A stretch of 64,000 bases of DNA from contig NC_083525.1 of assembly GCF_032362555.1 (NCBI RefSeq), positions 2,589,501 through 2,653,500 of the forward strand. The letters run 5' to 3'. The position numbers and the translations under genes are program-made. Below the pieces are notes generated by a model. It saw only the letters and a program-made list of their open reading frames with translations, ran no database searches and had not been told where the DNA came from. The DNA is from Amyelois transitella. Lineage: Eukaryota > Arthropoda > Insecta > Lepidoptera > Pyralidae. Shown one piece after another: positions 50,811 to 61,400 of this stretch. Numbering within the stretch: position 1 is the stretch's first letter; the number at the start of each line of letters is the position of its first letter.

Positions 50811-51013
50811 AGTCATATACGAAAGATATACTCGTACGACCGCTTAGAACAGCATTGAAATACAACAACAAGAACAGATAAAATGGGTTAGTTCTGTCAA
50901 AAATTCTTCATTCGGCGTAACCAATTTTATTGCCAATATTTTAAATACTACGTGATCAATCTTCGTATGTTGGACATAAAAAGGTATTATCTTTTAAACA
51001 ATTGATTGTACAT

Positions 51014-51020
51014 TATATAA
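51014..51020 (+). promoter_or_regulatory. TATA box of gene D
   Basis: TATATAA stands 51 bp upstream of the gene D start codon at 51071. An AATCAAC initiator-like site lies about 20-25 bp further on, giving a 5' UTR of roughly 30 nt. Confidence 0.6.
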
Positions 51021-51070
51021 GGCCGACGAAATCAACAATCAAGTTTACAACAATTGAACAACAAAACAAA

Positions 51071-52118
51071 ATGGCAGTGAACACGCTTAGTTTGCTAAAA
51101 GTCGTAAAAGTGTTAATAATTTTAACTGCAGCTGTAAGTATCTTTGTTACTTTAAGAATCTTGATAAATATAGTCTTATTTTTACGATATGGTCAATAAT
51201 GAGGTCGCACCATTCTCTGTTTACATGGTCAATTCATTTTCTTCTAGTCACAAATCCAAGACGTATCAAAAAGAACTCAGGTTGACGCTGATTAAGTGTA
51301 TATTATATATGTACCTTTGTCGTTGGTGGATAGTATTACCTATTAAGATCTTTATTTTTTTTTGTTTCGTTTCTTTAAAGTTTCGTTTTCCAATTCTCAC
51401 TCCGTCATAATTAGGACCAACCTCGCTTTTAATAGTTAGTAGTAAGTCATTTACTAATAGCTTATTTATTTCACAGGTTAACTCATCGCAAGGCATCAAC
51501 CTGGGACTAATAGCGGGTGATCTGAAGTTACCAACAAAACCTTTATCAATCACCAAATACTCTCGCCACTCTCCTATCTTCGTCAATATCAACTCCAGGC
51601 ATAATTTACTCCCAGACTTGCCACCACTTCCCAAGCTGCCTTCAAAACCTCCTCCTTTACCTTCCTTACCTAATCTACCAAGGCTACCTTTATCTTACGG
51701 TTCGAAAATATCAAAATTACTATCTTCTTCAAAATTACCTAAACTGGGAACCCCATTATGGCCTTTAATGCCTCCTGTCCCTTTTCTACCCCCTATAATT
51801 CCACCTTTATTTCCATTAATACCAAAATTACCTCTTTTACCTATATTACCCCCTATTATACCACCGTTAACACTTTTACCTCCTATTTTACCAAGAATAC
51901 CAATGTTGCCACTAAGTAGTCCTTTCGGTCCTTTGAAAGTTCCAATTTTAGGAAAGTCACCTTTGCAGAAAGCATTAAGTTCCGAACTTAAGCCTTTAAT
52001 ATTACCATCTCCAAGTTGTAAAAGAAAGGGTAATATTATGGATAAACTTGCTGATTTAAGGAAGAAAGGTTCACTGACTACAGGAGAATATCTTCGATTT
52101 AAGAAACTTCTGTTGTAA
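51071..52118 (+). CDS. Gene D: secreted Leu/Pro-rich protein, 234 aa
   Basis: Two coding exons, 51071-51133 (21 codons, donor GTAAGT) and 51477-52118, phase 0. The first exon is a signal peptide, MAVNTLSLLKVVKVLIILTAA. The mature part opens VNSSQGINLGLIAGDLKLP, then a long Leu-Pro/Ile-Pro block built of xLPxLP and PPIIPP units (about residues 70-180). The end is basic and helical with one Cys (SPSCKRKGNIMDKLADLRKK, then GEYLRFKKLLL). AATAAA at 52315-52320 ends the transcript. It shares the two-exon plan and the low-complexity style with neighbours A and C. The alternation of Leu/Ile with Pro would give an extended, hydrophobic secreted chain. No known family is recognised. Confidence 0.8.
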
Positions 52119-52314
52119 GTTAAACTAGCTACTTCAAGTTATCTTAAACACGGCTTGCAAGATTGGCACACTTCGTTGCGAAGTGGTTTTTGGTCAGACT
52201 ATTGTCGCAGAGAAAATTTTGATGAGAAAAGCTTGTCTACCTACATAGAATTGAGTAGCATTGCTATAAGTACTGAATGAATGAATAAACTGTCCTATTT
52301 GGGTATGAGTATTA

Positions 52315-52320
52315 AATAAA
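52315..52320 (+). terminator. Poly(A) signal of gene D
   Basis: AATAAA about 200 bp after the gene D stop; a weaker AATAAA copy lies near 52284. Confidence 0.5.
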
Positions 52321-52448
52321 ACAAGTTGAAAATTTCTATTGTTTTTAATTTACAAACAAATTCTTACAAAAATACCTAACTACATTGTGATTTCTCTTAA
52401 ATTCAAAACTTCTTTCTCTCCTTGCGTGGTCCGATCTTCACCAACAGC

Positions 52449-53302
52449 CAAACATCAAAACCTTTTTTAAGATTTATCCAGTTTAAAATCCTTAGCGCTA
52501 GCCATGACGACGTTTATTCCTTTGACCAATATATCCTTCATCTTCACGAAGAACGATATTAGGGGGTAAGCAAATGGCCGGTCTTCTGCCCGACAAGTGA
52601 AACACGTATCTTCTGAACGGGGGCGCAGCAAGGAGTTCTTGAGCAAAAGACTTGCCTGGAAAAAGTAATAGAAATTTTGGAAAATGTCATACTGATATTT
52701 AAAAAAAGGTACATAATGACGTATTTATCTTTTAAAATTTGACAACGCCAACAGTCCTGAAAAGACTGAAAGGCCACGTTCAGCTGTAGGATTTAATGAT
52801 GGAGTTGAGAAAAGAAAAATACAAACATACATACATATAATCACGTCTATGACCCTTGCGGGATAGACAGGGATAACAGTCTTGAAAATACTGATGGAAA
52901 AGGAAAGTGCTATCTGATTAAGTGACATATAAACGCACGACGCAAACCGATGGGTCTAGAGATATCAAAAGATCCTATGAGGTTTGGCTATGGCTATGGC
53001 TATTTAGGTTTGCACGAGATTAAATGAATTTACTTAAGCTTTTTTTAGTTATAGGTAGACAATGCACATCTTAACTTTCTCACTCTAGACACAGACTTCT
53101 CTCCAGAGTTGTAATGGGATTTACGTCAGAACAATCAGAGCATTTCTCAAAATTGCTTCAGGAATACACATTGACTGGCATTTTAAATGAAGGGAGTGAT
53201 GTGGAATATAGCTATTAAGTAGTCACATAACAAACAAACCTGAGCGACAGACGCGACAGCCACAAAAACGATGATCCAAAGAAGCGCCTTGCCTGACTTC
53301 AT
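52449..53302 (-). CDS. Gene F: short secreted cationic peptide (frame of exon 2 uncertain)
   Basis: Minus strand. Exon 1, 53302-53240, is a clear signal peptide MKSGKALLWIIVFVAVASVAQ. Exon 2 starts at 52655 behind a good acceptor (ctattactttttccag). Two frames of exon 2 are open. With donor at 53239 (phase 0) it reads ASLLLKNSLLRPRSEDTCFTC and on to a stop at 52470. With the alternative GTTTGT donor four bases on it reads CKSFAQELLAAPPFRRY... and ends QRNKRRHG at about 52500. The second is strongly basic (eight Arg) and looks more like a real mature peptide, but I cannot decide. A decayed relative of its last part lies at 55221-55290. Possibly a peptide hormone or antimicrobial-like product; unproven. 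Confidence 0.55.
52738..52905 (-). repeat. SINE-like repeat fragments in the gene F intron
   Basis: Two reverse pieces of the family in wrong order (acgttcagctgtagg before atcacgtctatgaccc), so a rearranged copy or two truncated copies. Confidence 0.6.
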
Positions 53303-54590
53303 TCTCGAAATATGCCTTTAAAATAAGGTACAATATTACGCTCCCAGCATAGCAAGTGTTGACTAGCCAATGCATGGTGAAAATTCAGATATACATACAC
53401 TTAGAGATCAAATTACGAAATAAACGAAAGATATTACGATAAAACAGTTTTAACTCAATTGTTTTAGGGCGCTTTACACTCTACGATTATCGACGCGTGC
53501 GAAAAATAATGCAGCTGGCTGTTTTTTTTAATTTTTCTACTTTGAAACTTTTAGAGCCTTAGCGGGCTCTTTTCTCTATATATTCTTATAGCCAGCACAT
53601 GTTGTCCCAAGCAAAGACAAAGGAAAACTGGCGATTCCCAACATTTATAAGTATCGATTTAATGAAATTGTAAAAGTCATTAGATAATTGCATTATAATT
53701 ATAGCAAAATATGCATCAGATGTAAGTGAAAGTAATTTAACGTTAATTGATATTCCAAATTCATTTTGGTTTTACTCGCTCTAATGTTGACCAAATCCAC
53801 CTCTACTCATCTAAAACTGATTGAGTGCATCACGTCTTACACAAGACCGCACTTTTATTTGATCTCCTCTCTCTCAGCACATTATTTACGCCAAATTCCA
53901 TGAAGATCGGTTCGGTGATGTTGACGTGAAAGACGGACAAACAAACACCATTAACATTATTAAAAACATTTATATTAATTAACCTGCTTAACAAACCTAA
54001 TGACTTAAAACACGTGTAGTGTAAGCCGCTCTCCGATTTTCGAACAAAACTGCTGACGCTGCTTTGGGCACATCCGATCATCGTAGCAACCATATCGACA
54101 TCAATACGTGATCTGTGGCCGACGGGGAGCCATGTCTGTGACCTGATATGGGCCGATACGTGGTCATCCTGCTAATCGTGGTTCGTATCGATTGTAATTG
54201 TAAGAATCGAATGTTTTTTCTTCAAGTTGTGTTGAAAATGAAATGGTGAAATCGTTAGTGAGAAGTGATATTAATATTGATTGAAAGAAAAGAGGCGATA
54301 ATACTCGTATTAATAAGTTCAATGTGCGTGTGTGACCTTTTCCTATCGGTAAAAGGGCCCAGGGTTCTTCAGAGGGAAAGTCTAACCATTGGACAGGAAG
54401 TAATATGCCTGATGATTTCAGCTATGCTAAGAACAACTTAACTATGTGTATTAAATTGCGTTTTGATACACAGTGAGCAAGTGAAACATACTTATTAGTC
54501 TCAAGTTAAATTTGATTGCTAACAGATTCTCAAAAAAAAACATCGTGTTAAAACATCATCCAAGATAACTAATATTCCTCTGCAAATCTG
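53303..54590. other. Intergenic, few recognisable elements
   Basis: Upstream flank of gene F. The piece gggcgctttacactctacgat near 53467 resembles a MITE end, but its partner was not found. Nothing coding was seen. Confidence 0.4.
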
Positions 54591-54599
54591 TGAATGGCA

Positions 54600-54880
54600 A
54601 TCGAGAGTTCGTGTTATTGACTTAACCATTCCAGGAACGTGGTCACAGGCGAACTGGACTGGACCCTGGACTCTTCCCCAGAGAAGTGAGACCGCAAATG
54701 CAAGGAGGACGATAACTTATCGTGGTGGAATGCGGTGTGACCCCATGATGCCCTTAAATGGCAAAAAGGGCGCACTGAGGGGTTTTAGTAGGTTGGTGGG
54801 GAGCAGAGGTTGCAGGCTGGGGCACTAGGTGCCAGAAGTCCCACACTCCCGGTTAAAGGGACCTAGTCGTCCATAAAAAA
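54600..54880 (+). repeat. Retroelement 3' region-like relic
   Basis: This GC-richer block (gaggggttttagtaggttggtgggg near 54779, then tcccacactcccggttaaagg) resembles the 3' untranslated region that follows some insect LINEs. No coding part remains. A SINE copy has inserted directly behind it. Confidence 0.35.
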
Positions 54881-54884
54881 GATT

Positions 54885-55102
54885 TCCATTGAACCATTCC
54901 ATCTCTTTCCCATGGATGTTGTAAAAGGCGACTAAGGGATGGGCTTGTAAACTTTGGATTCTTTTTTTATGCGATGGGCAAGCAATCTGTCACTATTTGA
55001 ATCTCAATCCTATCATTAAGCCAAACAGCTGAATGTGGCATATCAGTCTGTTCAAGACTGTTGGCTTTGTCTACCCCGCAAGGAGTAAATGCGTGATTAT
55101 TT
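54885..55102 (+). repeat. SINE-like repeat
   Basis: Nearly full forward copy: gaaccattccatctctttcc to ctaccccgcaaggagtaaat. Confidence 0.7.
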
Positions 55103-55220
55103 CTACGTAGAAACATACGTAGGTACAAACTCCTATGGAAGTGAAAAATTAGGTAGTCATAAATAAAAATTAAATAGTAATCTTCAATAATAGAAGTAGG
55201 ATTGTAATATTTCGTTAAAT

Positions 55221-55290
55221 GCTTATAACGAAGTTCATTCCTTTGACCAATATACCCTCATCTTGACGAGAAACGATATAAGGGGGAAGT
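55221..55290 (-). pseudogene. Decayed fragment of a gene F paralogue
   Basis: The minus strand reads a close relative of gene F exon 2 (LPPYIVSRQDEG against LPPNIVLREDEG), followed by one-base loss relative to gene F and then ttggtcaaaggaat shared by both. No signal-peptide exon or splice sites are seen nearby, and repeat DNA abuts on both sides. It indicates a past local duplication of gene F. Confidence 0.5.
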
Positions 55291-55325
55291 ATGACGATGA
55301 TTTATAATACAAGTATTTCACTCAT

Positions 55326-55468
55326 AAAATCATGCGTCTTTCCCATAGGCATTGACAAAGTACACATGTCTTCACTTGCAACAACTTCTTCCGCTTCATC
55401 CACATTCATAACTCATGCAATCTCGTCAGTTAAGGTAACCCTTGATCTGACCTTACTAATAGACCTTA
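55326..55468 (-). mobile_element. LINE 3'-end fragment
   Basis: Diverged minus-strand match to the same LINE end (gcgtctttcccatagg ... tccacattcataactc ... cttgatctgacc). Confidence 0.55.
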
Positions 55469-55504
55469 GATTATAATCTAATATATTTAAACAAGCAATT
55501 CTTG

Positions 55505-55730
55505 TATATATATAATCAGGATCTCGGAAACGGCTCCAACGATTTTCATGAAAGTTACAGATTAGGGGCTTTTCGGCTCAAGGAATCGATTTATCAAGGT
55601 CCTAGGTTCGAGAAAAGCTCGGTTCCCAAGATATATTAACATTTTAAAAACCGCGTTTTAAGTAACTATATCAGCGCCATCTCTAGTAGACCTGGTACTA
55701 CTTAATAATAAGCCCTAATTAGTGTTAACT
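55505..55730 (+). repeat. Retroelement relic of the 'aaacggctccaacgattttcatg' type
   Basis: The block opens atctcggaaacggctccaac and runs through gaaaagctcggttcccaag to gcgccatctctag. This is a recurrent insect interspersed repeat, recalled and not searched. Non-coding. Confidence 0.45.
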
Positions 55731-55821
55731 GCTTGACATTTTAACTGATAAAAATATGCCCACCTCACGGGTATCAGAGCCAACAGTCTCTGAAATTAAA
55801 GGATAATGTGTTTTATGATAC

Positions 55822-55972
55822 ATACATACAGTCACGTCTATATCACTTGCGGAGTAGACAGAGTCAACAGTACTACAGTTAATGCTAGAATTTACATTCA
55901 AATAGTGACAGGTTACTAGCCCATCGCCTAAAAAAAGAATCGCTAGTTGAGAAGCCTATCCCTTAGTCGTGA
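55822..55972 (-). repeat. SINE-like repeat, partial
   Basis: Reverse copy just upstream of gene E exon 56016: gtcacgtctatatcacttgc to aagcctatcccttagtcg. Confidence 0.65.
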
Positions 55973-56015
55973 TATTTTATGATTATTGGTGTAAAAAGAA
56001 ATTTGTTCATTCCAG

Positions 56016-57430
56016 GTGGTGTTAAAACGTGTTAAAGCTCCACCACCTATAAGAGTGACCATAGACTGCGGATCTAAAGAAAGGGTGAGTAACCAGGTTT
56101 TGATGTCAACTTGTCCAGTCACGTGTCAAGTTATCCAGCTTGGAAATCTATGCCTTGACCAGTTTGTTATGTCAAGTTGTATGTACAGGCAACCGCATGT
56201 CAATTGACACAGCATGGATCTCTGTATGTTATGCCGCGGTAAAATAAGAGAATTTGCAGTGAACTTGGATAAATTAATTTGCTGTTGACTGTACAATGAA
56301 TAAATCAATTTACTGAAACTTTACGTTCGCATTATGCTATATTTAACTTTATAAAATAAAAAAAAGTTTAATTCAAATAAATAATAGAATACTTCTCTTT
56401 CCCGTAAAAGTTGTAGGAGGTTATGGCCACTTTCACCAAATATAACAAGAAAAATTCAAACTGGGTTCTGTTAAAGGAAACCTACACTTACTCTTAACAG
56501 GAAAACTTACGTCCTCCGATGACGTCCGAGGACGTCCATCATTTCCTTCATAAGGAAAACGCAACTGTTACAAACTCGACCATGGTGTTAGCTTAGAAAA
56601 TGTAACTATAAATATATAAAAAAACAGGACACATATTGAGTTAGCCTCGAAGAAAGTTCGAGACTTGTGACTATGACTTGTGTTGTGTGTCTTATGAGAT
56701 ACTAACTCAACGATAATATATTTTATAATAAATACTTATAAAGATAAATATACAAGACCCAGGTCCATCAGAAAAAGTTCTTTTCTCATCATGCCCTGGC
56801 CGGGATTCGAACCCGGGACCTCCGGTGTCACAGACAAGCGAACTACCGCTGCGCCACAGAGGCCGTCAAATGTTGTGAATAAGTAATACCTATCCAATAA
56901 CCAATAGCATTTTATTGAAATGTCCGAGTAGTTTTTTAAATAAATCCAAAAATTTACAGGATTCCCTTGGCGCAGCTCTGTCTGACGGCACATTCACAGT
57001 GAATTCTTTCTGCAATCTCATCCACAATTCCATACCCAAAGCAATCCACGACGGAAGAGTCATCCTTCTAGACGACGACCAAGATGGCTTTGCAAACACC
57101 CATGTACCTATATCCATGCCGCCACCAAAAGGCTTCGTACCAAAACTTGAGCTACCAAAATTCAGAGTTCCAAAATTAAAAGTGCCAACGATGAAAGTCC
57201 CAAAATTGAAACAACATTCTACTATGAAAGCGCCTATTGTTGGATCTGCTATGAGATTCCCAAGTTTTAGAGAAGAAGAAGAAGTAACTAGTGCTGAGAG
57301 AATGGAGAAATTTAAGAAAGGAGTGAGGAAGCTGCTTCATGTGGTGAAAGTGTTGGGTCAAATTGACCAGTACTTGTCGGAAAGGACTAGAATTATTGTC
57401 GATAAATTGTCTAAGACTTTTGCTGAATGA
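56016..57430 (+). CDS. Gene E: Pro/Lys-motif protein (5' end missing)
   Basis: Exons 56016-56084 (23 codons, VVLKRVKAPPPIRVTIDCGSK) and 56960-57430 (156 codons plus stop), both phase 0. An acceptor at 56015 shows at least one earlier exon, presumably a signal peptide, which I could not place. The second exon has a compact head with Cys (FCNLIHNSIPKAIHDGRVIL), an acidic loop LLDDDQDGF, then a short repeat of PKLxVPxxKVPK type (KLELPKFRVPKLKVP). The C-terminal amphipathic helix is FKKGVRKLLHVVKVLGQ to the end. A tRNA-derived SINE sits in the intron. AATAAA occurs at about 57586-57597. No family is recognised. The style resembles gene D, but clear homology is not visible. Confidence 0.7.
56700..56866 (-). 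mobile_element. tRNA-derived SINE in gene E intron
   Basis: The minus strand from 56864 to 56794 reads a tRNA-like head with A box TGGCGCAGCGG and B box GGTTCGAATCC. It is followed by catgatgagaaaagaac and a body without genes. The anticodon arm is not a convincing fold and a SINE body is attached, so this is a SINE and not a tRNA gene. Confidence 0.7.
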
Positions 57431-58399
57431 TTGCGAGATTTTTTTTTACTTTTTATTTGGTTATTATATTTTTGTAAAATAATGGTCTTACTTTTATTTC
57501 TATCTTCCCCTGTGTCTATGTTGCCCTCAAAGTTCAGGCCCGCTCCGCAAAAGTGAATACAAAAAGAGTTCATATAAAATTATAATGAATAAATAAAAGA
57601 TATCAATTACTTAAAACAAATTTAATTGAAGTCAGCATTTAAAATACATTCATCGTATAGTACTTACTTAACATTAATCAATTTAGCAATAATTTATTTT
57701 AAGACTGATTCGTTTGATTATCTCTCTGTCTCTCTGTCTACCCCATAAGGGCGTATGTTTTTTAACACTCTTCATAATGATTAGTAAGTATTGTGTATTG
57801 CTGTCAAAATTTTCGATTATAATTATATGATGAATGATCACTTGCACTGCATTTTATGAAAACTCAATAAGTATAACAATAAACAAAAGGTACGATTATA
57901 ATTCGGCGTGACCTTCCATTATGTTCATGACCTTGATTTGTCAAGTACTTTGGTTGGTCATAATTGTGATGGGTTCGATATATACATATATTCGCGATTA
58001 TTTTTCCTACTTTCTTACTATCATACGTCAAACTTGCTTACGAAAAACTTATAAATTAGAACCCTGAGAGATATAGGCAAAAATAATGTCTCGATACTGC
58101 TTCATCTAATAAACGACTGAGGTAACTATCTTAAACCAATTTTCTACATCCCCTATTGGTATAAGGGAAAAAAATAATCTAAAAGCTGTTGGCATATACT
58201 TTTATACTACAAATAACTAATACGATGACAAAGTACGGTCAACAGCTACTACAATAAATAAAATTCGATTTATAAAATCGAGTTTCTTTAGCATTCCTAT
58301 CATGTATTCAATTAACATCAAGCTGAAGTAAAAAATGAAAACAAAAAACAAACGCAACACGAGGAACCCCGAATTGCAAATTGCATTTTTCGGCAAAAG
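57431..58399. other. Intergenic between gene E and the FAS-like gene
   Basis: 3' UTR of gene E up to about 57600, then AT-rich sequence with a SINE relic near 57735 (ctgtctaccccataaggg). No other gene seen. Confidence 0.5.
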
Positions 58400-58437
58400 T
58401 ATAAATAACCTTTTTGTATTCACAAATATTGCAGTCT
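58400..58437 (+). promoter_or_regulatory. Core promoter of the FAS-like gene
   Basis: TATAAATA at 58400-58407 is followed 30 bp on by gcagtctt, an initiator-like site with its A near 58432. The start codon follows at 58479, so the leader is about 45 nt. This supports 58479 as the true first coding exon. Confidence 0.65.
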
Positions 58438-58478
58438 TCTGTTACTTGGTAGGGTATTATTATTAACTTAATATCATT

Positions 58479-61400
58479 ATGACGCCTGTACCCCAAGAAC
58501 ACGTTGGAGACGTGGAGGAACCTCATGGAGACAGCATCGTTATATCAGGGGTATCCACTCTAATGCCGAGCTGTGACAATTTTTTGGACTTTGCAGAAAA
58601 ATTATATAAAAAGGTAAGTGGAACTCAGATATTTGCTGATCGTGAGAGTATTGCACACCTTGGTTTTAGAATTTATATTGTAACAACAACTTACTGATAC
58701 AAAAATATTTCATTCGAACTGAACACAAAACGGATGATTTAGTAAAAAATATAAATGTTAAAAAAATAAATTCATTCAAGTAGGTATTCATAAGGTAGAA
58801 GTTCTCGGGCTGTTGATGACGATGGAATTGACAAACTTCCATGCACCAATGATAATCTGCCTCGAACACTACTACTTCATAGAGCTTATTCGCTAGACTA
58901 AGTTATTGAATCATGATTTTTAAAAAATAATAGAAAGGTAACTGTGTAAATTTCTATGCAATAAAAATATTGCAAACAAACAAATAACGAATTATAACCT
59001 TACCCACCGATTAGACTACCGACGCTCTTTCTTTATAAATATTTTGTAGAGTTTTCTGTGACTCCTATCTTCTTTTTATCCTGTTTTTTATAAATAAAAA
59101 ATCGGCGCATCTTTCAGGAGCGCCTGGTGAACTACGACCCAGCTTTCTGGAACGACCACAATCATCCCGAACTGAACCCATTCGTGGGAAAACTATCTGA
59201 GAAGCTGTGTAAATTCGATGCCCAGTTCTTCATGGTCCATAATGCTCTAGCACCAACTTTGTCTGTGTTAACCAAGAAGATATCTGAACAGGCTTATAGG
59301 GCAGTGTTTGATGCAGGTAAGGTGGTCGTATAAATTAAAACAAATAGAAACAATACCGCTTATGAACTTTTACGTCTGGACCAAAATCATATCTGAATTT
59401 ATTAAAATAAGGGGATTATTCTTCCCTTAAACGTAATCAACAATTGTAGCTTCGCTTTATTCGCAACAAAATATAGATGTTTCTCATTATTTTCAATGGT
59501 ATTTACTCACCTTCCACCTATTGATAATTGAGTTCTTTTTTGAGATGAATAAAAGAGACACCAACGAAAATGAATTCACAGGTTTTTTATGGTCAATTTT
59601 CTTAAGCCCAATTTTCTTATAACTATGTTAAACATTTCATTTTAGGAATATCTCCATCTGAGCTTTACGGAAAACCTGTCGCGGTGTTCGCTGGCGTAGG
59701 GTATGATGAAAACGACAAGACTTTGTTCTTCTCCACAGTCAAGAGAGGGCTTTTGGGGTAAGTTTGTGAGGACGACTTCTTTATTCACCAATTTTCAAGT
59801 AAGTAATACTTCTTACATACATGCATACATACATATAGTCACGTCTATATCCCTTACGGGGTAGACAGAGCCCATAGTCCCGAAAAGACTGAATGGCCAC
59901 GTTCAGCTGCTCGGCTTAATGATGGAATTGAGATCCAAATAGTGACAGGTTGCTAGCCCATCGCCTAAAAAAAGAATCACAAGTATGTAAGCCTATCCCT
60001 TAGTCGTCTTTTAAGACATCCATGGGAAAGAAATGGAGTGGTCCTATTCTTTTTTGTATTGGTGCCGGGAACCACACGGCACTTACTAGTACTTCTTATA
60101 TGTTAAAATTTCGAGAAAGTACTTATGTATGACGAAATTTGCTGCGTTGATATAAGTTATAAATTTAATGATGACAAATTAATCAACATTTAACGCACAT
60201 TTATAGGTCCTAGCTTCAATTTTAAAAATAAATAACTGTAGCTGAAGCTGACAACCTTAATTACCCGTATTTAAGCACCTGTAAATCTCTGGGTATTTAA
60301 CATACATTGTTGCTACTTATTATCTCCATAACAGGGCAAACAGAACCATGATAGCTAACCGCATATCATACTACATGAACCTCACTGGTCCTTCGACGAC
60401 TATCGACGCGGATAGCTGCAGCTCTTTCACGGTATTGGAACTGGCCCAGCAAGCAATCAGGTCAGGAGTGTGTGACTCTGCCATCGTGGGATCCATCAAG
60501 ATAGTGCGACAGTCACCTACTTCTATTGCATACCATAGGTGAGTTCTTTTTTAATATCGGTCATATTGAATACGTGTCATGCAATGACATTATCTCAGCA
60601 TATTCCTTTCGCTTCATCCACATTCATGACTCTTATGCAAGCTCATCGGTTTCGGGTACTCTTGATCAGACCTTTGGCTGAACGTCTTCAATTCGATCAA
60701 GGTACGTTCGTCTTGGCCTTTCCACTCCAAGAGTCTCATTCACACTCCCCTTGTATATTTGCTTAGTCAACCTGCTTTCATCCATCCTCTCGACATGTCC
60801 AAAGCATCTAAGCATTCCCTTTTCTAATACTGTCACTATAGCTAAGAAACAAACATGCCAAATTAACGATACGTTAGTATTAAATAATTGAAGATGAAAT
60901 GATTGAAGGTTGTGTAACTAAATGGTTAATGTACAACAAGAATGATGAATAACGAGAATGAAGGCAATTTTATAACAACCAAAAGGAGTTTCTTCTTGAT
61001 CCTTTTGTAAAGATCATGATGGGAAGTTTCGGATTCGGCTTCGATATTAGCAAAGAGAAGATCTTACGCTAGATTAAATGTAATGCCTAAAGAACTGCAG
61101 AGCTCCAACGGGTTGCAAGTTGCATTTCTCCAATCCGTATGAACTTTGATAACCCGGTTTAGTTATGAAGCATATTCAGACGTCACCAATTTAACGGAGC
61201 AAATATTTCAGTCTTTAAAAATATATTTACTCCTTATTATTTTACTTTTTATTTTTCCTGTAGGAATATGCCTGCCAGTCCCGATGGTAAAATGAAGTCT
61301 TATGACATCGAAGCCAATGGACAGTTCCTGTCCGAATCCGTGAGCGTTATATATCTGCAGAAATATAAAGATGCTAAAAGGTATTCATATAAATTATTAT

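Larger units (their letters stand above)
48269..51002. other. Intergenic between divergent genes C and D, packed with SINEs
   Basis: Contains a retroelement head at about 48530-48590, SINE copies at 49055-49266 and 49385-49587, a minus-strand LINE 3' end at 49266-49360 and a SINE nested in an older retroelement at 50465-50810. The first exon of gene C probably lies here on the minus strand but I could not identify it. Confidence 0.5.

Noticed and set aside
56794-56864. tRNA gene on the minus strand
   Set aside because: It has A and B boxes, but the anticodon arm is poor and a SINE body follows; treated as a tRNA-derived SINE.
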